The translations under genes were made by a program, and so were the position numbers. This document shows positions 33,266 to 42,449 of a stretch of 64,000 nt of DNA, in pieces (position 1 is the first letter of the stretch; every line of letters starts with the position of its first letter). Origin of the DNA: Cognatiyoonia sediminum. GTDB lineage: Bacteria > Pseudomonadota > Alphaproteobacteria > Rhodobacterales > Rhodobacteraceae. Location of the stretch: contig NZ_FQXB01000005.1 of assembly GCF_900129845.1 (NCBI RefSeq), forward strand, positions 118,366 to 182,365, in the 5' to 3' direction. A model generated the notes under the pieces. It was not told the DNA's origin and made no database searches. It was given only the letters and a program-made list of their open reading frames with translations.

Positions 33266-34081
33266 CTACCCACAATTCTCGTATTTGCTGTTCAAGCACT
33301 CTGTGGCCATGGATTGCGCTCTTGAGATGTCCTCAGGCGTCATCTGCTTGGCCAGATTGCTCCTGAAGTCAGCAGCACGTTCGTCACCATTCGCACTAGC
33401 AAGATTGTACCACATATGAGCTAAGGCATAGTCTTGAGGTATGCCGTCACCTTGTTGGTACATGAAACCTAAATTGGTCTGAGCTCGTGCGTCTCCTTGC
33501 TCAGCAGCCGTTCGATACCAATTCAAAGCTTCAGCGTCGTCTTGGGGAACGCCGTATCCTTGTTGGTACATGAAACCTAAATTTGTGTAAGCGTATGTAT
33601 CACCTTGCTCAGCCGCCTTGCGATACCATTTGACTGCCTCTGCATAGTCTTGGGGGACACCCCGGCCGTTTTGGTGCAACCAGCCCAGATTGTTTTGCGC
33701 TTGCGCATCACCTTGATCCGCGGCGGACCGATATAACTCTACAGCTCTACTATAGTTTTGTTGCACACCCTCCCCGTGCTCAAACATCACACCTAGGTTA
33801 TATTGAGCGTAGGCATCGCCCTGATTAGCGGCTTTTTCGTACCAGTGTGCAGCTTCCTTGTAGTCTTGCTCCACTCCATAACCGTTATCAAAAATAATAC
33901 CTAAATAGTATTGAGCTTCAACATTGCCTTCTTCAGCCAAAGGTCGCCATTCTTGCAACGCCGTTAAGTAGTCTTCCTTCTCAAATGCTTGCAAACCCGA
34001 CTCATAATCCTGAGCTACGGCAACAAAGGCAGTAGTGGCGCTTAAAGCTACAGCCAAACAAGCAGACTTAATCAAATTCAT
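33266..34081 (-). CDS. Exported Sel1-like repeat protein
   Basis: 271 aa from ATG 34081 (GAGAG upstream); a longer open frame to 34174 has no signal peptide at its start. Residues 1-24 are a Sec signal ending Val-Ala-Val-Ala-Gln. Five full 36-aa Sel1 repeats follow (Ala-x-x-Gly-Asp-x-x-Ala-Gln-x-Asn-Leu-Gly pattern) and a sixth is partial. Sel1 repeats form a superhelix for protein binding. The DNA for repeats four and five is nearly identical over about 40 bases around 33450 and 33560, a sign of recent repeat expansion. Confidence 0.88.
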   Translation of the reverse strand: MNLIKSACLAVALSATTAFVAVAQDYESGLQAFEKEDYLTALQEWRPLAEEGNVEAQYYLGIIFDNGYGVEQDYKEAAHWYEKAANQGDAYAQYNLGVMFEHGEGVQQNYSRAVELYRSAADQGDAQAQNNLGWLHQNGRGVPQDYAEAVKWYRKAAEQGDTYAYTNLGFMYQQGYGVPQDDAEALNWYRTAAEQGDARAQTNLGFMYQQGDGIPQDYALAHMWYNLASANGDERAADFRSNLAKQMTPEDISRAQSMATECLNSKYENCG

Positions 34082-34545
34082 AGCAGCTCTCTTACATTCA
34101 ATTGACACGTGTATGCCTGAAGGCTGCTCTTCAAGGAAGTGTGAGTTGCCGTTACGGAACTTAACGATATTCAAGCGGCTGCAGGAACCGATTGCACGGT
34201 ACGAGCTAATTTTCTGAAAACCCTTTTATCAATTCCGACTATGGGGAATTTCTTGTCCACTTTTCTGCCCACCTTTTGAGTGATGGAAAACAGCGAAGCG
34301 GATTGCCTAGCTTGGCTTTTTTGGAGGATCTAGTTGGCCGCCTGCAAGGCGCCAGACCAGAATTTAATATAAGGGCGCTTACCGGTTTGCAGTCGAATTT
34401 GCCGGAGAGGACGTTCAAATTTTACACCGTCCAGGTCCGTTACGCGGACAAAGCGGCCATCGGCAGCGGTAATGCAGAGGACAGCAGACGAAGCCGTTAA
34501 CTCCCATTGTTGACAGGCGCACTCATTTCCCAGCACACTGCCGGG
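34082..34545. other. Intergenic region between the Sel1-repeat gene and the GFA gene
   Basis: 464 bases without a gene I can support. Open frames on both strands (34276-34500 plus, 34330-34629 minus) lack ribosome sites and look like decayed or non-coding sequence. It presumably holds the promoter of the Sel1-repeat gene. Confidence 0.45.
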
Positions 34546-35007
34546 ATGAAAAATAACATTGCTACTTGTGGCTGCGGTAGGGCTGCAGTGACCGTGACGG
34601 CCATACCTTCCACGAGGTTCAGGTGTCATTGCACAATCTGCCAGAATGTCTATTCGTCCAACTTTTCGGATGTGATTGTTTTTCGTCGCGGGCAGGTGAA
34701 ACCTGCTGACAGGGACCAGATCAAATGGACCCGCACCAAACCGGTAACACCTCTTCGGAGGGGGCTATGTGTCCACTGCAATGAACCGGTACTTGCCCAT
34801 TTCTACGGAATTCTCGCGTTCATGCCCGCACAAACCTTGCCGGAAATGTCACTGCCTAAGGTCAGCAAGGATATCTACTATGACACCCGTGTAAGCGAAA
34901 TTCTTGATGATGTCCCGAAGTCCTCGGGCCTGATCGCTGCCTATGCAGTTCTGACCATCCCATTTCTGAAAGTTCTGTTTAGCCCGGGGCGGCCCTTGCC
35001 CGCTTAG
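34546..35007 (+). CDS. GFA-family (CENP-V/GFA zinc fold) protein
   Basis: 153 aa. Zinc ligands of the GFA fold are visible: Cys-Gly-Cys-Gly near residue 6, Cys-His-Cys-Thr-Ile-Cys near 27 and Cys-Val-His-Cys near 78. The family includes glutathione-dependent formaldehyde-activating enzyme, but most members have no known substrate. ATG 34546 fits the family's usual start; an in-frame codon at 34507 would add 13 residues. Confidence 0.8.
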   Translation: MKNNIATCGCGRAAVTVTAIPSTRFRCHCTICQNVYSSNFSDVIVFRRGQVKPADRDQIKWTRTKPVTPLRRGLCVHCNEPVLAHFYGILAFMPAQTLPEMSLPKVSKDIYYDTRVSEILDDVPKSSGLIAAYAVLTIPFLKVLFSPGRPLPA

Positions 35008-36223
35008 CGCGCCCGCTCATGGTGCTCCCTTAATCGTATCTAGGCAATTCTGAGTCGGAAAACGCATGATCCACCCTTGGAAAGAACAAAAGTGCAATCT
35101 TTTGACTAGGAAACCGATAATCAGAGGAATTTAGAAAACACGGTGCAACGAGGGGGCGCACCCATCATAGTATTGCTATTCAACATAAAGCCTAACTGAA
35201 CAATGATGCAAAAAACGGAGGACCAAACTCAATCGATCACTCCGCTTTGCTATGGGTTTCGCACCGAGCCTATAAAAAAAGGCTAATCATTACCGCAATA
35301 AACAGTGCTGTTTCCAATACAGGTAACGTGGTGCGGGAAAATTTTAACATTGGTTACTCGAAACTACTAACTTAGACAGCACTACCTGCTTTTGTTGAAT
35401 AAATCACTTGTTCAAAAAGACAGTTCTTTGGGGTAGTTGCGAAACAGTCTGTTTTCAAAAATGATCTGAAGCTTCTTTCTCGCAATGAATTCTCGGGCAT
35501 TGTTGAGGTGGGGATAGAAACTACGACGGAGATTGGATTGTCTGAATTGATGTTTGGTTCTTTCAGCAACCTGTTTGAACCTGAATGGAATGCAGGGCGG
35601 ATAAAGGTTTATCTCTACTAAATGGGCAACCATTCTTGATGACGCTTCTTTTGGGCTCCAACACGTAACTCTGAGACTGTCAAATAGAAGCGATAAAATG
35701 GGCTGTCTTCTACCACTGAAGGTATTGGATGGTGGCAAAAGAAAAATGATGTGGGCGATACGAAGTTAATTCTTCGAAGACTAGAAGTGAAAGTCGAAGT
35801 AGACGCTAAGGAGGTAAAGGACGGCTAAATGCCATCGAATCAGAACAGGATGCGGCATCCAACAGATTCGGTGATCGGGTGGGGGTCAGCTATCGCTCGG
35901 ATGACACAAAGAGTTTAAAGCGGCATTAACGGATAGCGCAGCATGTCGGGGTTTGGGCTAGAACTGGACCTTCGCGGTGTCGGCCGAAGCCCTGTGGAAG
36001 CACCGATACGGAGTACAATCGAAGGTAACGGTAGAGCATGTAACCATAAATGAAGAAGGTCATGGCATAGGTGATCAAGCGCAGAAAAGCTGACGTTCAC
36101 GGAAGTGTAGTTGTGTGTCTACTTTGTGGACGAAGCAGCTGTACGACCATCGTTAAAGTCGCAAAAGCTAGCCCACCCCAACATTCACGCCGAAGCCTCC
36201 ACTTTGCAAGACGACAATTTAAT
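35008..36223. other. Gene-poor 1.2-kb stretch
   Basis: No gene can be supported. Codon patterns appear only in broken pieces: a plus-strand open frame at about 35405-35621 without a start codon (ending Gly-Arg-Ile-Lys-Val-Tyr-Leu-Tyr) and a minus-strand frame near 35900-36090 that reads like a piece of a membrane protein (Thr-Phe-Phe-Ile-Tyr-Gly-Tyr-Met-Leu-Tyr-Arg). These look like gene remnants. The base composition is more AT-rich than the flanking genes. Confidence 0.5.
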
Positions 36224-37132
36224 TCAGACCACCTTTTTGCGTCGGCGCATAGCCGCAAGGCTACCCAGCCCCACAATAAGCATCCAGCCAGCTGCTGGCA
36301 GTGGCACGGGGGTAAGTTCCGGTCCAAAGGAGTCAGGATCAGCAGCCGTTAGAAAAAAACCGTTGAGGTCGGGGCCCGAGCCATTGGTTGTACGCAATTC
36401 CATCCCGAAAACTGCCTGACCTTCTGGAAGGCCGAACATGTCGAAGTCATAGCCCCCGACGCCAATACTCTGCGATGAGTTGATCTCGACGGTGTCAACG
36501 CGTATCCCAGTGTCAAAGTACAGTTTGCTCGAGGTCTGCAACCAGTCGGAGTAAGTATACTCACCAGCGCTCTCACCTAGAATGAGCCGGATATCGAAAT
36601 CATCATTCAGGCCACGCTCAAATATGACCAGCTCAGGTATCTCGTCTTCGCCGTATGCGTTGTCCACCAGAGACTGCGCAAACAGCAGCTGGAAGGAGAA
36701 CTCGCTATTGCCTTCTCCATCACTCATTTCGCTCAGGCTGAAAGAGGAGAAAGCCTCCTGCAGAGTTGCGTCCTGAACAGTGGGATCGACGGTTTCTTGG
36801 TCCAAGCCAGAGAAGCCCGCTTTTACGAAGGGATCTGCGTCGCCGTCTGCATCATCGTCCAGGTCCCCCCACTCTGCGTTGATGTTTGATCTGCCCGATA
36901 AAACTTCAAAGTCTGCGACGGACACAATTTGGTCTGTAATTGAGAGAACTAAGTCGCCAAACGTTATTTCGGTCAGATGAACGTCGTCTTGATACGGGCT
37001 TGTAGAGTCGTTCGTTCCAGGCGTCAGCGCCACTTGTAAGTCCATAGGGTGAATCGGACCGGCGGTTGCGATACTTGATAAGACATTGAGAAATACGACA
37101 GAGATCGCGGCTCGCGTAAAGGGTTTAATCAT
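36224..37132 (-). CDS. Exported VPLPA-CTERM sorting-signal protein
   Basis: 302 aa from ATG 37132 with GAGGG upstream; the frame runs on to 37477 but the extension is not protein-like. There is an N-terminal signal peptide (cut near Ala-Thr-Ala-Gly, residue 24) and a C-terminal sorting signal: Val-Pro-Leu-Pro-Ala, a membrane helix and Arg-Arg-Arg-Lys-Lys. This tail is read by exosortase D in Rhodobacterales. The acidic middle (Asp-Leu-Asp-Asp-Asp-Ala-Asp-Gly-Asp) could bind calcium. The body is unrecognised. No exosortase gene is in the window. Confidence 0.85.
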   Translation of the reverse strand: MIKPFTRAAISVVFLNVLSSIATAGPIHPMDLQVALTPGTNDSTSPYQDDVHLTEITFGDLVLSITDQIVSVADFEVLSGRSNINAEWGDLDDDADGDADPFVKAGFSGLDQETVDPTVQDATLQEAFSSFSLSEMSDGEGNSEFSFQLLFAQSLVDNAYGEDEIPELVIFERGLNDDFDIRLILGESAGEYTYSDWLQTSSKLYFDTGIRVDTVEINSSQSIGVGGYDFDMFGLPEGQAVFGMELRTTNGSGPDLNGFFLTAADPDSFGPELTPVPLPAAGWMLIVGLGSLAAMRRRKKVV

Positions 37133-37566
37133 TGCTGCCCTCGTGACTTGTACAAGGCGGAAATACTGCGATGGCAGCAGCCCTTCCATCAGTTCAAAGG
37201 TATATGCGGCTGAGCAAAAGCACATGCCAGAATGCTCCAGAACTAACTGAATTTTGCCACCCAGTCGAAACTTCATGGCTTTGGGCCCACACCAGAGAAT
37301 TGCTGCTCTGGCAGCCGCTGCAGATACGTCAGACGGCGGTTCAGCGGAAAAAGTAGACTTCGGCCGCAGTTGCACCAATGTCTGCTTTGGGAAAATAACG
37401 GCCACAAAAAGTGAAGGCCGTTGGCCAAAACGGAAGTCTTGCGCAAAGCGTAAAAACGCGCGCCCTTCGACTTTCAAAAAACCTCTTTTCCGACAAGGCT
37501 ATTGCAGCACCATTAATACCTTTTAAGACTTCGACCAGGACAAATCCCGCCGGAATGCGGCTAGTA
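37133..37566. other. Intergenic region with possible dispersed-repeat sequence
   Basis: 434 bases. Part of it (about 37340-37470, minus strand) would translate to a Phe-Pro-Lys-Ala-Asp-Ile phrase that I recognise from short orphan frames scattered in alphaproteobacterial intergenic DNA, which are usually non-coding repeats. That comparison is from memory and weak. No gene is supported. Confidence 0.35.
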
Positions 37567-37938
37567 TCAAAGCAATCGTGGTGCTGCTTTGTTGCGCGCC
37601 TCCATTTCAATCGACAGAATATCACTTGCCGGCAACTGAGAAAGCTGAACCCGTTCTTCAATTGGGATCAGCCCGCGCATCTGCAAATCAAGGTAGCGGA
37701 GGCAGCAAACCCTCAAGAATGAAGTGAAGTTGCCGAGGTCATGTTCAGCATCAAGGCTTTCGTTATAGAGGCGGTGCAATAGCTGCGGAACGCTAAGGTC
37801 ATCGCGTGCGCTTATCGTTTCAAGGGTCCGCCAAAAAAGATCTTCCATTCGAACACTTGTGACCATGCCGTCCATCCGAAATGAGCGGGTGTGGGACGCC
37901 CATAATGCTGGGTCTGCATCGATAAAAAGTTGGCACAT
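37567..37938 (-). CDS. Ribbon-helix-helix domain protein
   Basis: 123 aa. The segment Ser-Phe-Arg-Met-Asp-Gly-Met-Val-Thr-Ser-Val-Arg-Met-Glu-Asp-Leu-Phe-Trp near residue 20, then Leu-Ser-Val-Pro-Gln-Leu-Leu and Phe-Leu-Arg-Val-Cys-Cys-Leu-Arg-Tyr-Leu, matches the RHH_4 family. It is a likely DNA-binding regulator. AGGAAA lies upstream of ATG 37938. It is last in a three-gene minus-strand operon with the isomerase-like and glyoxalase genes. Confidence 0.78.
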   Translation of the reverse strand: MCQLFIDADPALWASHTRSFRMDGMVTSVRMEDLFWRTLETISARDDLSVPQLLHRLYNESLDAEHDLGNFTSFLRVCCLRYLDLQMRGLIPIEERVQLSQLPASDILSIEMEARNKAAPRLL

Positions 37939-37953
37939 ATGGGCGTTTCCTGA

Positions 37954-38277
37954 TTAGGCGGCTTCTCGACCGATCCGGCTGCGTACATCTTCCGCGAAGT
38001 CTTCGTAGCGGCGCAATGATTTGACCTCTACCTGCACATGGTGACCCATTTTCTGCATGATCGGCAAATCAAACAGGATTTGGTCGAGGGCATCAGGTGT
38101 GTCGACGTCAACAATAGCCACCACTTTGCGTTCGCCAACGACCTTCCAAAGGTCTTTGACTACGCCTGTGGATTTGGCACCAAGTGCAGCTTCGGCTTCT
38201 TCACCCCAGACGCCAAGTAGGCCTTGCTGTGCCATGGTCGCATCATATTCGACAGTAAAATCTATTTTATAAAGCAT
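37954..38277 (-). CDS. Muconolactone isomerase-like protein
   Basis: 107 aa, close to the roughly 95 aa of CatC. The ferredoxin-like fold pattern is seen in Met-Leu-Tyr-Lys-Ile-Asp-Phe-Thr-Val, Leu-Trp-Lys-Val-Val-Gly and Val-Ala-Ile-Val-Asp-Val-Asp-Thr-Pro-Asp-Ala-Leu-Asp, then Leu-Pro-Ile-Met. Other genes of the beta-ketoadipate pathway are absent nearby, so the real reaction is open. GGGAGGAA precedes the ATG. Confidence 0.78.
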   Translation of the reverse strand: MLYKIDFTVEYDATMAQQGLLGVWGEEAEAALGAKSTGVVKDLWKVVGERKVVAIVDVDTPDALDQILFDLPIMQKMGHHVQVEVKSLRRYEDFAEDVRSRIGREAA

Positions 38278-38305
38278 GATTTCCTCCCTTTGTGCTTAGG
38301 AATTC

Positions 38306-38701
38306 TCAGGTAAAACGCCCACCCTTTTCGATGACTTCGATCTGATAGCCATCAGGGTCGGCCACAAAAAAGAAACGGGCGATGCGATCTCCGCCAGGGC
38401 GGAAATCAACGATATCTTTGGGGGATGCTCCGGCCTGTTCAGTAAGCGCACGGGCCGCTTCCAGATCATCAACAATAAGAGCAATATGCCCGTATCCGTC
38501 GCCCAGATCGTAGGGCGTTTTCCGGTCTTTGTTGATCGTAAGTTCAAGCTCGAATTGTGCCGTTGGCAAGGCCATATAAACCAATGTGAAGCTATCGAAT
38601 TCTAGTCGATCGACGATTTCCAAGCCAAATACATTTCGGTAGAATGCCACCGAAACATCCTCATTGGTTACGCGGATCATTGAATGTGCGAATTTGGTCA
38701 T
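38306..38701 (-). CDS. VOC-family glyoxalase I-like protein
   Basis: 131 aa. Metal ligands of glyoxalase I are in place: His6 (Ala-His-Ser-Met-Ile-Arg-Val), a Glu in Phe-Glu-Leu-Glu-Leu, His in Gly-His-Ile-Ala-Leu and Glu in Gln-Ile-Glu-Val-Ile-Glu. It would convert the methylglyoxal-glutathione adduct to lactoylglutathione. ATG 38701 has GGGGGAG upstream. It is first in the operon with the isomerase-like and RHH genes. Confidence 0.85.
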   Translation of the reverse strand: MTKFAHSMIRVTNEDVSVAFYRNVFGLEIVDRLEFDSFTLVYMALPTAQFELELTINKDRKTPYDLGDGYGHIALIVDDLEAARALTEQAGASPKDIVDFRPGGDRIARFFFVADPDGYQIEVIEKGGRFT

Positions 38702-39254
38702 AGCTCCCCCTCTCAAACGAACTTAGCACATGCCTTCGAAGAGGTGGTATTAAGGGATTACTACGACTGAAGTCTTTTGTTTTCGAGAAAAGCAGTCATT
38801 GGTTACCGTGCAGAAAGTGGTATGTCTTGGCTAGGAAGCTGTAATTGGCTGCAATGCGCCCAAGTGTCTGCTTCTAGGGTTTGCCTGACCTCAAGAGACA
38901 GCCTTGAATGAGAACTTAAGCCTGCCTGGAATTTGCTAGAGACCGTTATGGGGTGGTTTAGTAGGCGTTATACTTAAAACGTTCCGTTTCCTGGTTTGAC
39001 AACGACCAATAGGGCCACTCAAAATAGTGACGTAGTCGTAATCATTTATTTGACGTTGGAGGGCTTTGTCCTGGCATGTCCAAATCGCAGACGGCAATAT
39101 TCGTAAATTCTTGCCTAGCTTGTGTATGCGTTCATCAATAAACTATCGTACCATCACGAGAAAACGTTGCCATGGCTCCACAGCCACATGTTTTGCTGGG
39201 TTATAACAAAACAAACATATCGGGACTGGTTTAAAGTCGTCTAACTAATACTCG
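38702..39254. other. Intergenic region upstream of the AraC gene
   Basis: 553 bases between divergent genes, more AT-rich toward 39000-39250. No gene, RNA or clear operator is seen. It should hold the promoters of the glyoxalase operon and of the AraC regulator. Confidence 0.5.
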
Positions 39255-40064
39255 ATGAAACTAAGGCTGGTGACGAAGATGTCGAGTATTCCTGATTATC
39301 AAGTAGAAACCGTACCTGATGATCTTGCCCCGTTCTTCACCCGCTTTCTTAAACTCGACTTTCAAACGGAAGGATCTGTGACGATCCCCGCTCGTCCGAC
39401 GGGGCATATCTACCTTGGCCTAATCGCAAAGGGGAAAACTCGAGCGAGCGCCGAGGGCAAATCCTTTCAAGCTCAAAGTGGTCAAACCCATCTTTCTGGC
39501 CAGCTCACAACATTCGATGCAGAATATGAACTGGTAGGGTCTACGGAACACTATCTTGCAGAGTTTACGGCCACCGGTGCTTATCGCTTTTTTGAAAGGG
39601 ATCTTGGCGCTTTGGTTAATCGGATGGAAATTTCTGATGAGCTGGACGTAGGCGGAGATGGGTTCGAAACGTTTCTCGCTCATCTTCGAGAATTGGCATT
39701 GCCCGCGGGTCCAGAACAGCCACGGGTCGTGTCGGCTGTTGAAGAGATTGAAAAAGCACGAGGAAATATCCGAGTCGTAGACTTAGCCGAAGACCTTGGA
39801 TTGAGCGAACGGCAGCTTCGGCGTGATTTTACGCGCATTGTTGGAATGGCACCGAAACCATTTGCGATGGTTCAGCGCGTTTTATCAGCACTTCAGATGC
39901 TGTCGGCGAACCCGGAAATCGATATGGCTGACCTTGTCTATGAGGCTGGGTTCTCCGACCAACCACATCTCATTCGCGTGTTCCAGCTTTACATGCGGGC
40001 GACGCCGTCCAATCTAAAACTGGATGATGACGGAGTGCTGCGAAGCATCGTCGCAGGAGCCTAG
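39255..40064 (+). CDS. AraC-family transcriptional regulator
   Basis: 269 aa. The C-terminal third has two HTH motifs: Val-Val-Asp-Leu-Ala-Glu-Asp-Leu-Gly-Leu-Ser-Glu-Arg-Gln-Leu-Arg-Arg and Ala-Asp-Leu-Val-Tyr-Glu-Ala-Gly-Phe-Ser-Asp-Gln-Pro-His. The N-terminal part is a cupin-like effector domain. ATG 39279 (Met-Ser-Ser-Ile-Pro) is an alternative start. It precedes the exported-protein cassette by about 70 bases on the same strand. Confidence 0.88.
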   Translation: MKLRLVTKMSSIPDYQVETVPDDLAPFFTRFLKLDFQTEGSVTIPARPTGHIYLGLIAKGKTRASAEGKSFQAQSGQTHLSGQLTTFDAEYELVGSTEHYLAEFTATGAYRFFERDLGALVNRMEISDELDVGGDGFETFLAHLRELALPAGPEQPRVVSAVEEIEKARGNIRVVDLAEDLGLSERQLRRDFTRIVGMAPKPFAMVQRVLSALQMLSANPEIDMADLVYEAGFSDQPHLIRVFQLYMRATPSNLKLDDDGVLRSIVAGA

Positions 40065-40133
40065 ATGTCCGATTTGTTCAATCGCATGAGATTGAACTGA
40101 ACTAAGTTCGGCGAAACGATTTAAGGCAAATTC

Positions 40134-40565
40134 ATGCATCTAAAAACTTTAGCAGTTTCAATAAGCTGCTTGTTAGCGACAGCAACAGCAATTCACGCTG
40201 AAAGCTGTCAAATTGATGGACCAGACATCTTCGACGGCTTTACCCTTAAAGATATATCCCAGCTAATAGATTTGCCTGATCCCGAAACGGTTCGCGCGGT
40301 TCAATTGCTCGAACGCCCGTGGGTGGATCGTATCATTTCGGGCGAACTCCAGTCCTTTTCGAAATCATGGTGCGACATTGGCATTCAAGACATGATCGTG
40401 GAGCTTCGTATTCCAGTTGAAGACGACGCAATTCGAGCGATTGAGCAAAGGGCGCTGTACGTTTGGGATTCTTCTGGTGAGCCGGTCGGATGGCGGATCG
40501 AAGCTCTCGGCGAACGTTTCCAATGCGCAAGAGGGGATGATCCCTACGCAGCGCTTTGCCCGTAG
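40134..40565 (+). CDS. Exported hypothetical protein, cassette gene 1
   Basis: 143 aa. A Sec signal (residues 1-22, ending His-Ala-Glu) is followed by a mature protein with four cysteines (Glu-Ser-Cys-Gln, Ser-Trp-Cys-Asp, Phe-Gln-Cys-Ala, and the C-terminal Leu-Cys-Pro). The family is unrecognised. It starts a run of four exported-protein genes on the plus strand. Confidence 0.7.
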   Translation: MHLKTLAVSISCLLATATAIHAESCQIDGPDIFDGFTLKDISQLIDLPDPETVRAVQLLERPWVDRIISGELQSFSKSWCDIGIQDMIVELRIPVEDDAIRAIEQRALYVWDSSGEPVGWRIEALGERFQCARGDDPYAALCP

Positions 40566-40605
40566 TCGCAAAATTTCCATCCGAGTTCACGAAAAGGTAC
40601 GCTCA

Positions 40606-41151
40606 ATGACAGCATTTAAATCATCCATGTTAGCAACCGTTCTATTCGCGGTTTCAACACTTCAACCCGCCGCACAGACTTTGGATGCGGATGAGTTGCT
40701 GAACTTATCGAAGACCGACTTCTTGGACGTCTACGCAGACATCTATCGCCAAAACCTCGAGATCACGAATACCTTAGTGACCCGCATGGGGGATGAGTTT
40801 GCAGGCACCGTTGATGTTGACTCGCCGCTCTCGGAGGAAGAATTGGCGTCCTTCGAATGCGCCTATGACATCATGGCCGAGGCCGGTGAATTGGATGCCA
40901 TGGTGATGCAGTTGAAAATGATCGATCCCATTCGGCAGAGAATGGAAGCTGACCCAGAATTTTCCTACATCAATTTGGCCTTGGATGAGGATGTACTGGA
41001 GGAAATGACGCCGCCTGAGTCAGAAGCCTTTGATCGCAGTTTTTCTGAATGCAGGTCCGCTTTCGTCATTTCTGGACGCTTAAATTTCGGAGAGAATTTT
41101 TGGGCAAAAGTAACAGAAGCAGCAACAGCAAAGGGGCTGGTAGACGAATGA
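40606..41151 (+). CDS. Exported hypothetical protein, cassette gene 2
   Basis: 181 aa from ATG 40606 with AAAGG upstream; the frame is open further back but that part is antisense-like. The signal peptide ends near Pro-Ala-Ala-Gln. The mature protein is acidic and mostly helical, with two cysteines (Glu-Cys-Ala and Ser-Glu-Cys-Arg). Unrecognised. Its stop overlaps the next start as ATGA. Confidence 0.72.
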   Translation: MTAFKSSMLATVLFAVSTLQPAAQTLDADELLNLSKTDFLDVYADIYRQNLEITNTLVTRMGDEFAGTVDVDSPLSEEELASFECAYDIMAEAGELDAMVMQLKMIDPIRQRMEADPEFSYINLALDEDVLEEMTPPESEAFDRSFSECRSAFVISGRLNFGENFWAKVTEAATAKGLVDE

Positions 41152-41720
41152 AGATTGGATTCAAGGGGATTTCACCAGCGGCGTTTATCTTATCTATCTT
41201 TGCGGTCAGCACTGTACCTACAGTCGGGCTTGCCCAAGACGGGTTATCGGATGTTTGCGAAGCTGAGACACGCAATGGCAACGGCTGGGACAACGCCGCG
41301 CTCCGGCCGATGATCGAAGGATCATGGGAAATGGCTGCGACAGGCACGGGTTATACGCAGGGCACAAACGTTGAGACAGTGCAAATCAGATACGATCTTG
41401 CCAGTCGCGCCTTTGTGGCGGCGGGCCTCAAGCTGAAGCCATTAGCATCTTTGCCCGCTGACAGCCCGCTTCGGCGCGTGAACATTATGGACACAGTGGT
41501 CGATGTGACCAAAAATGAAGATGGGCCTGGCAATACCGTCGCAGATGTCGCGCTACTGCAGGGGTGCACTGACACGACCCAACTGCCGATTTATTGGTGG
41601 AGCAGAACCGGCGGGGGCGGCCAAGCCTGGGGCATGATCTTGTTCATGTCATCGGAAATGGCGGTGGGATACATGAGCAACAGCGCTGGGGGCTCACGAA
41701 CAACTGTGATGGTACGGTGA
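41148..41720 (+). CDS. Exported hypothetical protein, cassette gene 3
   Basis: 190 aa. The start overlaps the previous stop (ATGA). The signal peptide ends Gly-Leu-Ala-Gln. The mature part has Trp-Trp-Ser-Arg-Thr-Gly-Gly-Gly-Gly-Gln-Ala and two cysteines. A mostly beta structure is likely. No family is recognised. It lies 8 bases before cassette gene 4. Confidence 0.72.
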   Translation: MKIGFKGISPAAFILSIFAVSTVPTVGLAQDGLSDVCEAETRNGNGWDNAALRPMIEGSWEMAATGTGYTQGTNVETVQIRYDLASRAFVAAGLKLKPLASLPADSPLRRVNIMDTVVDVTKNEDGPGNTVADVALLQGCTDTTQLPIYWWSRTGGGGQAWGMILFMSSEMAVGYMSNSAGGSRTTVMVR

Positions 41721-41728
41721 GGCGGAAC

Positions 41729-42439
41729 ATGGCTGTCTTTCGTCTTTCCACATGCGCTGCCGCTGTCCTAACGTCCACCCTAGGTTATGCCGAAGCGCAA
41801 GATACACGCCCCATATTCTCGGAAAGCTACTCTGTCGCCGATGCGTTGGCTGCCTATGCAGAGATAGATCGTCGGTGGGATGAGGCGCAAGCAGAGCAGC
41901 AAAGCCGATTTGTCGCGTTTGAGGGGGATCAGGCTGATTTCGTTCGATCTGACCCGATCCTCCAAGATGTCGAGTGGCCTTATGAAGAGTGCACGTCTGT
42001 GGTGTCCCTGATCCCGCCACCAATGCCGGGTTGGGGCATTTCCAGTGACGCGTCTTATGTTCAGATCCCCGTTTCGGACGAAAACGCCGAAGTGACCTAC
42101 ATTCGATTTGATCCTAGCCTGACATCGGCTGACCGCGAGTTTTATCAAACGGAAGAATATGTGAGCATCCGCGTGGTCAAATCGGTAGAAACTCAGCAAT
42201 TCTTCGAAATGATGTACGCCCAAGAGGCTATGCGTTCGGCTATGTTCGATCTTGGACCGTTCAATTACCCCATGATGAAACAAACCGATGGCGTGGTCTT
42301 GGGTGACGTCGGCGTGGCTGTGACAGCGACAAATCCTGAAACTCAAAAGGCCTATCTGGAATTGATAGTTGGCTGTGCGATCAAGAGTGGGTTCATCTCT
42401 GAGCTGGTCGACCCCGCCAGCCTCAAATCGGTACCTTAG
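41729..42439 (+). CDS. Exported hypothetical protein, cassette gene 4
   Basis: 236 aa from ATG 41729 with GAGGCGG upstream. The signal peptide ends Tyr-Ala-Glu-Ala-Gln. The mature protein has two cysteines (Glu-Glu-Cys-Thr, Val-Gly-Cys-Ala) and no recognised motif. It is the last of the cassette and converges on the cobalamin-type transporter genes, 10 bases away. Confidence 0.72.
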   Translation: MAVFRLSTCAAAVLTSTLGYAEAQDTRPIFSESYSVADALAAYAEIDRRWDEAQAEQQSRFVAFEGDQADFVRSDPILQDVEWPYEECTSVVSLIPPPMPGWGISSDASYVQIPVSDENAEVTYIRFDPSLTSADREFYQTEEYVSIRVVKSVETQQFFEMMYAQEAMRSAMFDLGPFNYPMMKQTDGVVLGDVGVAVTATNPETQKAYLELIVGCAIKSGFISELVDPASLKSVP

Positions 42440-42449
42440 CCCAAGCGGC

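Noticed and set aside
34330..34629. 99-codon minus-strand frame near the GFA gene
   Set aside because: No ribosome site, overlaps the start of the GFA gene and its composition is not protein-like; kept only as part of the intergenic note.
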